In this document: in pieces, positions 37,401 to 44,547 of the stretch
Layout: each line of letters starts with the position of its first letter
How positions within the stretch are numbered: the stretch's first letter is position 1
Assembly: GCF_900103665.1 (NCBI RefSeq)
Contig: NZ_FNGY01000005.1
Span: 218,641-282,640 of the forward strand
DNA from: Pedobacter steynii
GTDB taxonomy: Bacteria > Bacteroidota > Bacteroidia > Sphingobacteriales > Sphingobacteriaceae
Reading direction: 5' to 3'
Length of the DNA: 64,000 nucleotides
Notes under the pieces: model-generated
Seen by the model: only the letters and a program-made list of their open reading frames with translations
What the model was told of the DNA's origin: nothing
Databases searched by the model: none
Program-made: the position numbers and the translations under genes

Positions 37401-38150
37401 AAAAATGATGAGCCTGGAAACAGCCCGGTCATTCCGGGAAGTACAAGGATTATTACCCAGCCGAAAAATGGAACACTGACCCTAAACCCTGATGGAACTG
37501 TCACCTATACGCCAAATCCCGGCTTTACAGGAACAGACGAATTTGTCTATACGGTAACCGATAAAAACGGACAGATCTCTAACCCGGCAACGGTGAAAGT
37601 TGAGGTTACGCCTTCTAAGCCGATGGCTATTGATGATGTGGCGGAGACGGAGTTCAATAAAGAAATCGAAATTCCTTTACTGCACAATGATAAAACGGAT
37701 GGCGCTGCTTTTGAAAAGCCAACAGTAGAAATTATAGAACAGCCGAAGCATGGCGTCCTGAAGAAAAATCCGGACGGTACCGTAGTATATGTGCCTAACA
37801 GTGGCTTCACAGGGAAGGATAGCTTTACTTACAAGGTGAAAGATGCCAATGGAAACTGGACGAATGTAGCGACGGCAAACATTACGATTAAAGGCTTTTT
37901 TATTCCAAATGTCATCACCCCTAACGGCGACGGAAAGAACGATGAGTTTGTGATTGTAGGTCTGGAAGAATTCAATAGTGCCGAACTGACCATTTTTAAC
38001 AGATGGGGAAATGAAGTATACCGCAATGGCAATTACAGGAACACCTGGACCGGCGAGGGATTGAATGAAGGAACCTATTACTACCTGATCCGATTGAAAA
38101 AGGAAGGTAAACTGGAGGTTTATAAAGGATGGGTATTAATCAAAAGATAG
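31419..38150 (+). CDS. Giant T9SS-exported DUF11-repeat adhesin with CHU_C sorting domain
   Basis: 2243 aa from ATG at 31419, where the signal peptide starts (MKHATRIFHFASLLMCFLFA); the frame continues upstream without signal character. Residues about 40-530 are a unique N-region; about 535-830 contain two divergent DUF11-like domains; about 832-1590 are six 126-127-residue DUF11 repeats, three of them almost identical; about 1590-1850 hold two DUF7507-like repeats sharing LKNTGNV and TITDDNADAGSISPA-type segments; then another repeat, two cadherin-like Big_9-type domains (PVAKDDLAKAEQNKP; PMAIDDVAETEFNK), and the C-terminal type B T9SS signal (FIPNVITPNGDGKNDEF to YKGWVLIKR). Likely a surface or released adhesin, exported with the PorP/SprF-like protein encoded next. 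Confidence 0.93.
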   Translation: MKHATRIFHFASLLMCFLFAASFSSYADGSKDIYPDGVKGGRARLRASTASSASYPFPTLGTHYVYAKAGEVIAIASSTQGVAASNAANVSRLILTGPDGSMIVSHQTPRTGAGSEVGRIPDRNAEKLGPHLPNQADGGYTPYYYDVPAGAGGIYKVEFIANGGETSTTTQRQSDVYGYADWAQNNSSATIAAWDISISNAAKNAWQKGRVYANILNMDIDAGFKDNYNFYGQLKILTKDGYTYNVKNNGNNGISFTFFVNNKGFVDTDGQPLYQSLNTTTGISSKIQNPTTEDTESGITHKIFYTLPDPDLPQTANGAVPGGTTWLKNPRLIPTVENLNIVGVDGTVGQVSNKGGRIRFDANLAGRFKMEIASKVAAGNPGYFPTRAISGSALAGTNNVPWDGKDGAGVPLPNGQVPAILNIQLQGAEVHFPYFDMEINPNGMILELLNAQLNGVQSDIVYWDDSLILPARDIPSNPVNASQFITPLGTSSSVNGHKWGSSSSPTSGTFADERSIDTWTFILGAKEIKEITVDVKEADLEVISIVPSKTIVTKGDELSYTVKVKNGGPSDVIGKKDPITGIYDNTGAPFTFKLPAGFIMGDMQFVSACGATEAVPVVFDPATGLYKSVLKLASGCEGQYVFKGTVGPAMVAGNMEVWATIMRPNDVTDIDATNPNPNVPPTNPYFECSAYDPLSGLAIPCNNIKKNNTATIINKITATKEINGNPAKVKAGDVLTYNIILENTNSTDKTGVTANDVLPAGLVGATAISHSGILTGTTVTWANLTVPANNKITLSFKTTVGPNSTGITSIRNVASVVDPIDPTTPLTPEVLVPVELVSSFTAVKKVTGGLLNNKITAGSEVTYSIEVLNTGNTALANLEIADVIPNQMSYVTGTADNAGVLTGNTLNWVINVLVGQAKTVTFKVKVADNLTGIAAIKNIATITDPAKPLTPVSPEVEVPTDPIRSFTAVKSVSAGLNNNKIVAGSTITYSIEVKNTGSTDLTGIKISDIIPDHTTYKAGTADNGGAITGNTLNWTVSVPFGQTKTLTFQVEVAKDLTGVAVIKNVAAVTDPLTPTHPPVNPEVEVPTDPVKSFAATKKISAGLQNNKIVAGSTITYSIEVKNTGSTALTNIAIADNIPNHTTYVNGTANLGGSLTGSTLNWVVNLAFGESKTVSFQVKVADDLTGIATIKNAATVTDPTIPAHPPVIPEVEVPTDPVRSFTATKKISAGLQNNKIVAGSTITYSIEVKNTGSTALTNIAIADNIPANTTYVEGTANLGGGLTGNTLNWVVNLAFGESKTVSFQAKVADDLTGVATIKNAATITDPVVPTNPPVIPEVEVPTDPVRSFTATKKISAGLQNNKIVAGSIITYSIEVKNTGSTALTNIAIADHIPGHTTYVEGTADLGGSLTGSTLNWVVNLAFGESKTVSFQVKVADNLTGIATIKNVATVTDPTIPTNPPVIPEVEVPTDAKRSFTTAKRVVSGLVNGKVASEAELIYAIDMVNTGGEDLIGLSIADDLPVGTSFVRADQNGSASGTRVNWTIDVPFGQTKTVLLTLKVAADLSNVETIVNKAIVTDPKDPANPKVPEVTVTTEQKAAITLSKTAIAGDHQKVGAVISYHLVLKNIGNVAVKNIIITDDNADAGSISPASIASLAPDATMNITAKHTLTQEDLDRGYVSNLAKADGKDPKNKEVHAESKDPSPVPGAPTDLACKDCTVTPIIQKGALTLSKTAVAGTYNKVGGAINYNLVLKNTGNVTLRNIIITDDNADAGSISPANITSLAPGATVNITAKHTLTQEDLDRGSVSNLAKADGKDPKNKEVHAESKDPSPIPGGPTNPGCKDCTVTPTEQLAGINLVKKITNKGSGEQDAFILNDQIEYTFIIKNTGNTTLTGITLNDPLLGGSAIRVPGSLAPGASMSHKEYYTITAADIAVGKVTNQATVTAKDPKGKEITSVSGTDAGNNDPTVISLAKPPVAKDDLAKAEQNKPVKIEVQKNDEPGNSPVIPGSTRIITQPKNGTLTLNPDGTVTYTPNPGFTGTDEFVYTVTDKNGQISNPATVKVEVTPSKPMAIDDVAETEFNKEIEIPLLHNDKTDGAAFEKPTVEIIEQPKHGVLKKNPDGTVVYVPNSGFTGKDSFTYKVKDANGNWTNVATANITIKGFFIPNVITPNGDGKNDEFVIVGLEEFNSAELTIFNRWGNEVYRNGNYRNTWTGEGLNEGTYYYLIRLKKEGKLEVYKGWVLIKR
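33912..36190 (+). repeat. Six tandem 378-381-bp repeats within adhesin gene
   Basis: Using the conserved GAGGTGCC as marker, units start at 33912, 34290, 34671, 35052, 35433 and 35814, i.e. 378, 381, 381, 381, 381 bp. The units starting at 34671, 35052 and 35433 are nearly identical at DNA level, indicating recent duplication or gene conversion. Each encodes one DUF11 domain of 127 residues. Confidence 0.9.
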
Positions 38151-38161
38151 TTGATCAAATC

Positions 38162-39175
38162 ATGAATAAGGACATTATAAAAAAAGGAATACTGGCTCTT
38201 GGATTAACCGTTGCTGGTTTGCTTCCGGCAAAAGCCCAGCAAAACATTCAGTTCTCCCAGTATATCTTTAACGCGCTGAGTGTTAACCCTGCTTATGCAG
38301 GATACAAAGAAGAATGGTTCGCTCAAATGGCTTTAAGGAGTCAGTGGAGCGGACTGGATGGAGCTCCCCAAACGGGGCAGCTTTCTATCGATGGGATTGC
38401 CGATCCGACGCGTAAGAATGTTGGCCTGGGTCTGCAGCTTAGCGCGGATAAACTGGGTGCACAATCTTCTACCTCTGTATATGGCAATTATGCCTACCGC
38501 CTGAGGTTAGATGCAGAAGATACACAGCGGCTGAGCTTTGGCATCGGCCTTGGCTTAACACAGTATGGATTGGATGGGAATAAACTGAAGCCAAAAGATC
38601 CCGACGACAGGGAATTGCCTGTCGGAAAGATCAGCAGCACGATTCCGGATATGCGCTTTGGAGTGTATTATAGCAGTCCTAAATGGTATATCGGAGCATC
38701 CGTGATGGATATGTTCTCGGGAGATAAATCGAATGGCATGTTTAAATGGGATGGCAATACGGTAGATAACCTGAAACGTAAACGCCATTTTTACCTGATT
38801 GCAGGAACCTTGCTGAACTTGTCGGAAGACACGAAACTGAGACCAAGTTTGCTGGTGAAGGAAGATTTTAAAGGCCCGACGAGTCTGGACCTCAGTGCGA
38901 TGCTGATCTTCGGACACCGTTTCTGGCTGGGTGGCTCGTTCCGCACGGGTGTTTCCCTATGGGACAAGGACTATACTAAAGGACAACGCCTGAGCCATCA
39001 GAATTCTATCTCTGCCGTCACTCAGTTTTATGTAACGGAGCGCTTTAGGATCGGTTATTCTTATGATTATATCACGAGCAAATTGAGCAGCATCCAGAAT
39101 GGAACGCATGAGATTACCATTGGCATGACCTTCCCCGGTAAAGACAAACGTTTACTTAGTCCAAGATTTTTTTAA
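38162..39175 (+). CDS. PorP/SprF family T9SS outer-membrane protein
   Basis: 337 aa from ATG at 38162; an earlier in-frame ATG at 38129 lies inside the adhesin gene and ahead of the signal peptide. Signal peptide to about residue 27 (LLPAKAQ), then QQNIQFSQYIFNALSVNPAYAGYKEEW, the family-defining N-terminal motif, and a 14-strand-type barrel ending with HEITIGMTF. PorP/SprF proteins pair with CHU_C (type B) cargo for secretion and surface attachment; adjacency to the adhesin (11-bp gap) fits that. The OmpA-type gene follows after 1 bp. Confidence 0.93.
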   Translation: MNKDIIKKGILALGLTVAGLLPAKAQQNIQFSQYIFNALSVNPAYAGYKEEWFAQMALRSQWSGLDGAPQTGQLSIDGIADPTRKNVGLGLQLSADKLGAQSSTSVYGNYAYRLRLDAEDTQRLSFGIGLGLTQYGLDGNKLKPKDPDDRELPVGKISSTIPDMRFGVYYSSPKWYIGASVMDMFSGDKSNGMFKWDGNTVDNLKRKRHFYLIAGTLLNLSEDTKLRPSLLVKEDFKGPTSLDLSAMLIFGHRFWLGGSFRTGVSLWDKDYTKGQRLSHQNSISAVTQFYVTERFRIGYSYDYITSKLSSIQNGTHEITIGMTFPGKDKRLLSPRFF

Positions 39176-39176
39176 C

Positions 39177-41120
39177 ATGATAAAAACGACTTATACCTTC
39201 CTGACCACAGCATTATTGTTATGCTTTTATGGATCTGTTGAAGCACAGGAACAACCCGACCTGAGAGCACGGGCCAACCGCCTTTTTCAGGAGTATCAAT
39301 ATGCGAATGCCGCTAAAGGATACCTGAAATTGGTGGTTGTGAAAAAACCAAAGCTAAAGGATATGGAACGTCTGGCCATTTGTTACCGGAAGATGAACAA
39401 TTTTGAAGATGCCGAAACCTGGTATGCCCGCATTGTTGCCGATCCGGAAAGCAATGACGAAAACCTGATCCTTTATGGAGAGGTACTTAAAACAAATGCC
39501 AAATATGAACAGGCAAAAAAAATGTTGCAGGAGTATGCTGCTAAAACCGGAAAACAGGAGGCAGTAGCCAATGAATTGGCCGGTTGTGATTCTGCAGAGG
39601 TCTGGATGGCTCATCCAACCGCTCATAAATTGAGAAATGAAGCGGCCGTAAATACGCAAAACGCGGAGTTTGCTGCTTTTCCTCTGGGATCAACGGTTTA
39701 CTATGCCGGAGAACCTGCAAAAGGTCTTAATGGGAAAATATACGGATGGACAGGCAGTTCCTTCCTGAAAATTTTCACTGCGGAAAACGGCGCGGAAAAT
39801 GTACTTTCCAATCCTTTGCCGGCTTTGAATAACCTGAATACGGAAAGCTTTCACATGGGGCCGGTAACCGGAAATAAAGCTGGGGATGTTTTGTTCATTA
39901 CCCGTACTTATCCAGGGAAAAATGGGGAACTGAGCAGAGAAAATAAACGAAGTTATAAAACGAATACGCTGGAACTGTTTATTCAGAAAAAGATAAACGG
40001 AGCATGGCAAAAAGCCGAAGCCTTCCCTTATAACAAGGTGCAGGAATATTCTGTAGGGCATGCGGCATTAAGTACTGATGAAAACACACTGTATTTTGTT
40101 TCTGATATGCCGGGAGGTTACGGAGGAACAGACATTTGGTATGTTACTGCAAATACAGATGGTACCTGGTCAGCACCTTTAAATGCCGGGAAGGACATCA
40201 ATACCGCGGCTAATGAGCTTTTTCCCACAATTGCTCCTGATGGAACCTTGTTCTATTCAACCAGCGGTCTTCCGGGAATGGGAGGCCTGGATGTCTTTAG
40301 CAGTAAAGGCCTGGCTTCAAGCTGGAGCAAGCCACAAAATATGAGATTCCCCCTGAACTCTGCTGCGGATGATTTTGCCTTCGTGATCAACGGGGCAAAC
40401 ACCGCAGGCTTTATTTCTTCCAATCGTAAAGGAGGTAAAGGGGATGATGACATTTATTCCTTCAGCCATCAGAAGGCAAGAATTATCCTGGCTTTAGCCG
40501 GGGTTACCTATAATAAGAAAACCGGCGAACAACTTCCCGCAGCTGCGGTCACTTTATTTAGCGCAGGGCGAACCATTACCGGTAAGCAAAACAGTAAGGA
40601 TGATGGAACCTTTTTCTTTGAGCTGGAGCACGGCGTTGACTATCGCGTGCTGGCTACAAAAAATGGTTTCTATGGCGACTCTGCCAGCTTAAGTACCATT
40701 GGCATAACTAAATCAGATACGCTTAAAGTAGCTTTAAATCTAAATCCACTGTTTGAGAAAGGTAAGGTCCTGAGTTTAGAGAACATCCATTATGATTTTG
40801 ATAAAGCCAATATCCGTAAAGATGCAGCTCAGATTCTGAATGAACTCGTTCGCACTATGCGCGACAATCCAACCTTAAAAATTGAATTGGGAAGCCATAC
40901 CGATTCCCGTGGGGTAGATGTCTACAACCTGGACTTGTCACAACGAAGGGCAAATTCGGTGGTAAACTACCTTGTTTCCAGGGGGATTTCCCGCGACCGT
41001 ATGACTGCTATGGGGTATGGAGAGCAAAAGTTACTGAACCGCTGTGCAAACGGAGTGGCTTGTTCTGCTGCAGCACATCAGGCAAACCGCCGGACGGAAT
41101 TTAAAGTCCTGGAATTTTAG
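39177..41120 (+). CDS. OmpA-family protein with TPR and PD40 propeller (PorE/SprE-like)
   Basis: 647 aa with signal peptide (ending SVEAQ, about residue 21). Order: TPR-like helices (25-130), WD40-like PD40 propeller (about 160-420; ALSTDENTLYFVSDMPGGYGGTDIWY), carboxypeptidase-regulatory-like sandwich (about 440-520), OmpA C-terminal peptidoglycan-binding domain (about 535-647) with the binding motif NLDLSQRRANSVVNYL. This layout is that of T9SS-associated PorE-type proteins and of OmpA proteins that accompany PorP/SprF in adhesin operons. It probably anchors the PorP-like partner to the cell wall. Confidence 0.9.
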   Translation: MIKTTYTFLTTALLLCFYGSVEAQEQPDLRARANRLFQEYQYANAAKGYLKLVVVKKPKLKDMERLAICYRKMNNFEDAETWYARIVADPESNDENLILYGEVLKTNAKYEQAKKMLQEYAAKTGKQEAVANELAGCDSAEVWMAHPTAHKLRNEAAVNTQNAEFAAFPLGSTVYYAGEPAKGLNGKIYGWTGSSFLKIFTAENGAENVLSNPLPALNNLNTESFHMGPVTGNKAGDVLFITRTYPGKNGELSRENKRSYKTNTLELFIQKKINGAWQKAEAFPYNKVQEYSVGHAALSTDENTLYFVSDMPGGYGGTDIWYVTANTDGTWSAPLNAGKDINTAANELFPTIAPDGTLFYSTSGLPGMGGLDVFSSKGLASSWSKPQNMRFPLNSAADDFAFVINGANTAGFISSNRKGGKGDDDIYSFSHQKARIILALAGVTYNKKTGEQLPAAAVTLFSAGRTITGKQNSKDDGTFFFELEHGVDYRVLATKNGFYGDSASLSTIGITKSDTLKVALNLNPLFEKGKVLSLENIHYDFDKANIRKDAAQILNELVRTMRDNPTLKIELGSHTDSRGVDVYNLDLSQRRANSVVNYLVSRGISRDRMTAMGYGEQKLLNRCANGVACSAAAHQANRRTEFKVLEF

Positions 41121-41177
41121 TCCGAATACCCGGCCAGGGAGGCCAGATATGGAGGATTTACTTCAAAAAAAGCTTCA

Positions 41178-41219
41178 AAAAAGAAAAGGGAGGTGCAAAT
41201 ACACCTCCCTTTTCTTTTT
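41178..41219. terminator. Bidirectional terminator between T9SS operon and dxs
   Basis: 18-bp perfect stem (41178-41195 with 41202-41219, core GGGAGGTG/CACCTCCC) with a 6-nt loop, A-rich on the left and T-rich on the right, able to end transcription from both convergent genes. Confidence 0.92.
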
Positions 41220-41234
41220 AATATCGTTATTTCG

Positions 41235-43163
41235 TTAAGATGCGATCGTTGCCGTCGTCCTTCTTACAGCCGTTTTTTTTACAGCGGTAATGATGGCATT
41301 CGTATCAAATCCACACAATGCCCATAATTCAGGTTGTTCTCCATGGTCTATAAACTCATCAGGAATGCCCAGACGTACCACATGTGAATTGTATTGATGA
41401 TCTGCCATAAACTCGAGTACAGCGCTTCCCATACCGCCTTGCAGACAGCCATCTTCTACTGTGATCACGTTTTTATAACGTTTGAAAACGTCATGTAATA
41501 AAGCTTCGTCCAGAGGTTTCACGAAACGCATGTCGTAATGTGCCGGATGAATGCCCTCACTGTTCAGCTCTTTGCAAGCTTCAACAGCAAAGTTTCCAAC
41601 GTGTCCGATCGTTAATATCGCCACATCTTCTCCGTCACAGATTTTTCTGCCTTTTCCAATCTCTAATACTTTAAATGGACGTTTCCAGTCGGTAAGCACC
41701 CCGTTTCCTCTCGGATAACGGATCGAGAATGGTCCTGCATTTTCCTGCTGTGCAGTATACATCAGGTTTCTCAGCTCTTCTTCATTCATTGGAGCCGCAA
41801 CGGTCATATTTGGAATACAACGCATATAGGCAAGGTCATAAGCCCCGTGGTGAGTTGCCCCATCAGAGCCTGCAAAACCAGCCCTGTCTAAACAAAATAC
41901 CACATTGAGGTTCTGAATGGCCACATCATGAATCACCTGATCATAGGCCCTTTGCATAAAGCTGGAATAGATGTTACAGAAAGGAACGAGTCCTTGTGTA
42001 GCCAGTCCGGCAGAAAAGGTAACCGCATGTTGTTCTGCAATACCCACGTCAAATGCACGGGTAGGCATGGCTTTCATCATGATGTTCATGGAAGAGCCCG
42101 AAGGCATGGCAGGAGTAATCCCGACAATCTTTTTATTCGCTTCGGCAAGTTCTACCAGGGTATGTCCAAAAACATCCTGGTATTTCGGTGGCTGAGGCTT
42201 ATCAGAAACCGGCTTTTTAATCTCTCCGGTGATTTTATCAAATAATCCGGGAGCATGCCATTTGGTCTGGTCTTTCTCTGCAAGCGCAAAACCTTTTCCT
42301 TTTACCGTTACACAGTGCAACAGCTTAGGGCCGGGAATGTCTTTCAGGTCAGAGATAATTTGTGCCAGACGTTGTACATCATGACCATCCACAGGGCCAA
42401 AATACCTGAAGTTTAAGGCTTCAAATAAGTTACTTTGTTTCAGCAAGGTCCCTTTAATGCTTTTCTCAATTTTCTTTACAAACTTGTGCGCGTTAGGCCC
42501 CAGTTCAGAAAGCTTGATCAAAACATTGGAAATGTCATCACGAAAGCGGTTGTATGATTTAGAAGTGGTAATGCTCGTTAAATATTCCTTTAAGGCGCCA
42601 ACGTTCGGGTCAATAGACATGCAGTTGTCGTTCAGGATCACCAACAGGTTCGAGTTCTCGATGCCTGCATGGTTTAATCCTTCAAAAGCCAATCCGGCAG
42701 TCATGGCTCCATCACCGATTACCGCAACATGCTGGCGGTCTGTTTCTCCCTTATAATGAGAGGCTACAGCCATTCCCAGTGCGGCAGAAATAGAGGTGGA
42801 AGAGTGGCCAACACCAAAGGTATCGTATTCACTTTCACTGATCTTAGGGAAGCCACTGATCCCGTTCATAATACGGTTGGTATGAAAAACTGACTTTCTT
42901 CCGGTCAGGATCTTATGGCCATAAGCCTGGTGTCCAACATCCCAAACTAATTTGTCGTAAGGCGTATTTAAAGCGTAATGTAAGGCTACTGTAAGTTCTA
43001 CAACACCCAGACTTGCGCCAAAATGCCCCCCGTTTACACTCACCACATCAATAATGTACTGACGCAGCTCCTGGCAGATTTGTTCAAGGTCTTGTTCTTT
43101 ATACTGCTTTAAATCAGCAGGATAATTAATGTTTGGTAATAATGGACGGGTAATATCTTCCAT
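41235..43163 (-). CDS. dxs: 1-deoxy-D-xylulose-5-phosphate synthase
   Basis: 642 aa from ATG at 43163 (upstream residues MIFLLSLATK are not homologous to Dxs). It condenses pyruvate and glyceraldehyde 3-phosphate, the first MEP-pathway step to isoprenoids, and supplies thiamin precursor. Visible: ThDP/Mg motif GDGAMTAGLAFEGLNHAG with following NDNCMS, HQAYGHKILTGR with the catalytic His, and the transketolase central and C-terminal domains (FDVGIAEQHAVTFSAGLA; SIRYPRGNG). Length normal for the family. Divergent from glyA, 93-bp gap. Confidence 0.97.
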   Translation of the reverse strand: MEDITRPLLPNINYPADLKQYKEQDLEQICQELRQYIIDVVSVNGGHFGASLGVVELTVALHYALNTPYDKLVWDVGHQAYGHKILTGRKSVFHTNRIMNGISGFPKISESEYDTFGVGHSSTSISAALGMAVASHYKGETDRQHVAVIGDGAMTAGLAFEGLNHAGIENSNLLVILNDNCMSIDPNVGALKEYLTSITTSKSYNRFRDDISNVLIKLSELGPNAHKFVKKIEKSIKGTLLKQSNLFEALNFRYFGPVDGHDVQRLAQIISDLKDIPGPKLLHCVTVKGKGFALAEKDQTKWHAPGLFDKITGEIKKPVSDKPQPPKYQDVFGHTLVELAEANKKIVGITPAMPSGSSMNIMMKAMPTRAFDVGIAEQHAVTFSAGLATQGLVPFCNIYSSFMQRAYDQVIHDVAIQNLNVVFCLDRAGFAGSDGATHHGAYDLAYMRCIPNMTVAAPMNEEELRNLMYTAQQENAGPFSIRYPRGNGVLTDWKRPFKVLEIGKGRKICDGEDVAILTIGHVGNFAVEACKELNSEGIHPAHYDMRFVKPLDEALLHDVFKRYKNVITVEDGCLQGGMGSAVLEFMADHQYNSHVVRLGIPDEFIDHGEQPELWALCGFDTNAIITAVKKTAVRRTTATIAS

Positions 43164-43256
43164 GCAGTGTTTTATAGAATAGAAGTACAAAGTAAGGTAT
43201 TTTGTTGCCAAACTAAGAAGGAAAATCATTAATTTTACAAATTAATACTTCAATAA

Positions 43257-44528
43257 ATGACTAGAGATACTTTAATTTTTGATTTGATTGACAGGGAATT
43301 GGACCGTCAGGAAAATGGCCTTGAACTGATAGCTTCTGAAAACTTTGTAAGCAAACAGGTAATGGAAGCCGCAGGATCGTGTTTAACAAATAAATATGCC
43401 GAAGGCCTTCCGGGAAAACGATATTATGGCGGTTGCCAGATCGTAGATGAGGTAGAAACCTTAGCTATTGACCGTGCCAAGCAACTTTTTGGTGCAGAAT
43501 GGGTAAACGTACAGCCGCATTCAGGTGCTCAGGCAAATGCTGCGGTAATGCTTGCTGTGATTCAGCCGGGAGATAAAATCTTAGGATTTGACCTTTCTCA
43601 TGGCGGACACTTAACCCATGGTTCACCGGTTAATTTTTCAGGAAAACTGTATCAACCGTTATTTTATGGTGTTAAAAAAGAAGATGGACTGATTGACTAT
43701 GCTAAACTGGAAGAAATTGCGCTAGCAGAACGTCCAAAACTAATCATATGTGGTGCTTCAGCTTACTCAAGAGAGTGGGATTATGCATTTATCCGTAGTG
43801 TAGCTGATAAAATTGGTGCATTGGTACTTGCTGATATTTCACACCCTGCGGGAATGATTGCCCGTGGATTATTGGCGAACCCACTCCCACATTGCCATAT
43901 CGTAACCACTACTACCCACAAAACCCTTCGCGGACCCCGTGGCGGACTGATCATGATGGGTAAAGATTTTGAAAATCCTTTCGGACTAAAAACACCTAAA
44001 GGTGAAACAAGAATGATGTCTTCTGTATTGGATATGGCAGTATTTCCTGGAACACAAGGTGGCCCGTTAGAGCACATCATCGCAGCTAAAGCCATCGCTT
44101 TCGGCGAAGCATTAAGTGACGAATATTTAACTTATATCAAACAGGTGAAATCCAATGCTCAGGCAATGGCTAAAGCTTTTATGACAAGAGGTTATGGCAT
44201 CATCTCAGGTGGTACAGATAACCATTTGATGTTAATTGATTTGCGTAATAAAAATATAACTGGAAAAGCAGCGGAGAATGCGCTGGAAAAAGCAGATATT
44301 ACCGTGAATAAGAATATGGTTCCTTTTGACGATAAATCGCCTTTTGTAACTTCAGGTATCCGTGTCGGAACTGCAGCAATTACAACAAGAGGCTTTAAAG
44401 AAGCTGAAATGGAAACTATAGTTGATCTGATTGATCAGGTAATTACCAATGCGGAGGATGAGAACAATTTGAAAGCGGTAAAGGAAAAAGTAATTAACCT
44501 GGTAAGTCGGTTCCCCTTATATAAATAA
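43257..44528 (+). CDS. glyA: Serine hydroxymethyltransferase
   Basis: 423 aa, ATG start, standard length. PLP enzyme interconverting serine and glycine with transfer of C1 to tetrahydrofolate. Schiff-base Lys222 lies in TTTTHKTLRGPRGG; substrate motifs LIASENFVS, YAEGLPGKRYYGG, HSGAQAN and DISHPAGM are all intact. Cytoplasmic. Kinase 2 starts 19 bp after its stop, so the kinase may be cotranscribed. Confidence 0.98.
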   Translation: MTRDTLIFDLIDRELDRQENGLELIASENFVSKQVMEAAGSCLTNKYAEGLPGKRYYGGCQIVDEVETLAIDRAKQLFGAEWVNVQPHSGAQANAAVMLAVIQPGDKILGFDLSHGGHLTHGSPVNFSGKLYQPLFYGVKKEDGLIDYAKLEEIALAERPKLIICGASAYSREWDYAFIRSVADKIGALVLADISHPAGMIARGLLANPLPHCHIVTTTTHKTLRGPRGGLIMMGKDFENPFGLKTPKGETRMMSSVLDMAVFPGTQGGPLEHIIAAKAIAFGEALSDEYLTYIKQVKSNAQAMAKAFMTRGYGIISGGTDNHLMLIDLRNKNITGKAAENALEKADITVNKNMVPFDDKSPFVTSGIRVGTAAITTRGFKEAEMETIVDLIDQVITNAEDENNLKAVKEKVINLVSRFPLYK

Positions 44529-44547
44529 ACCGGGACTGAATTGCTAA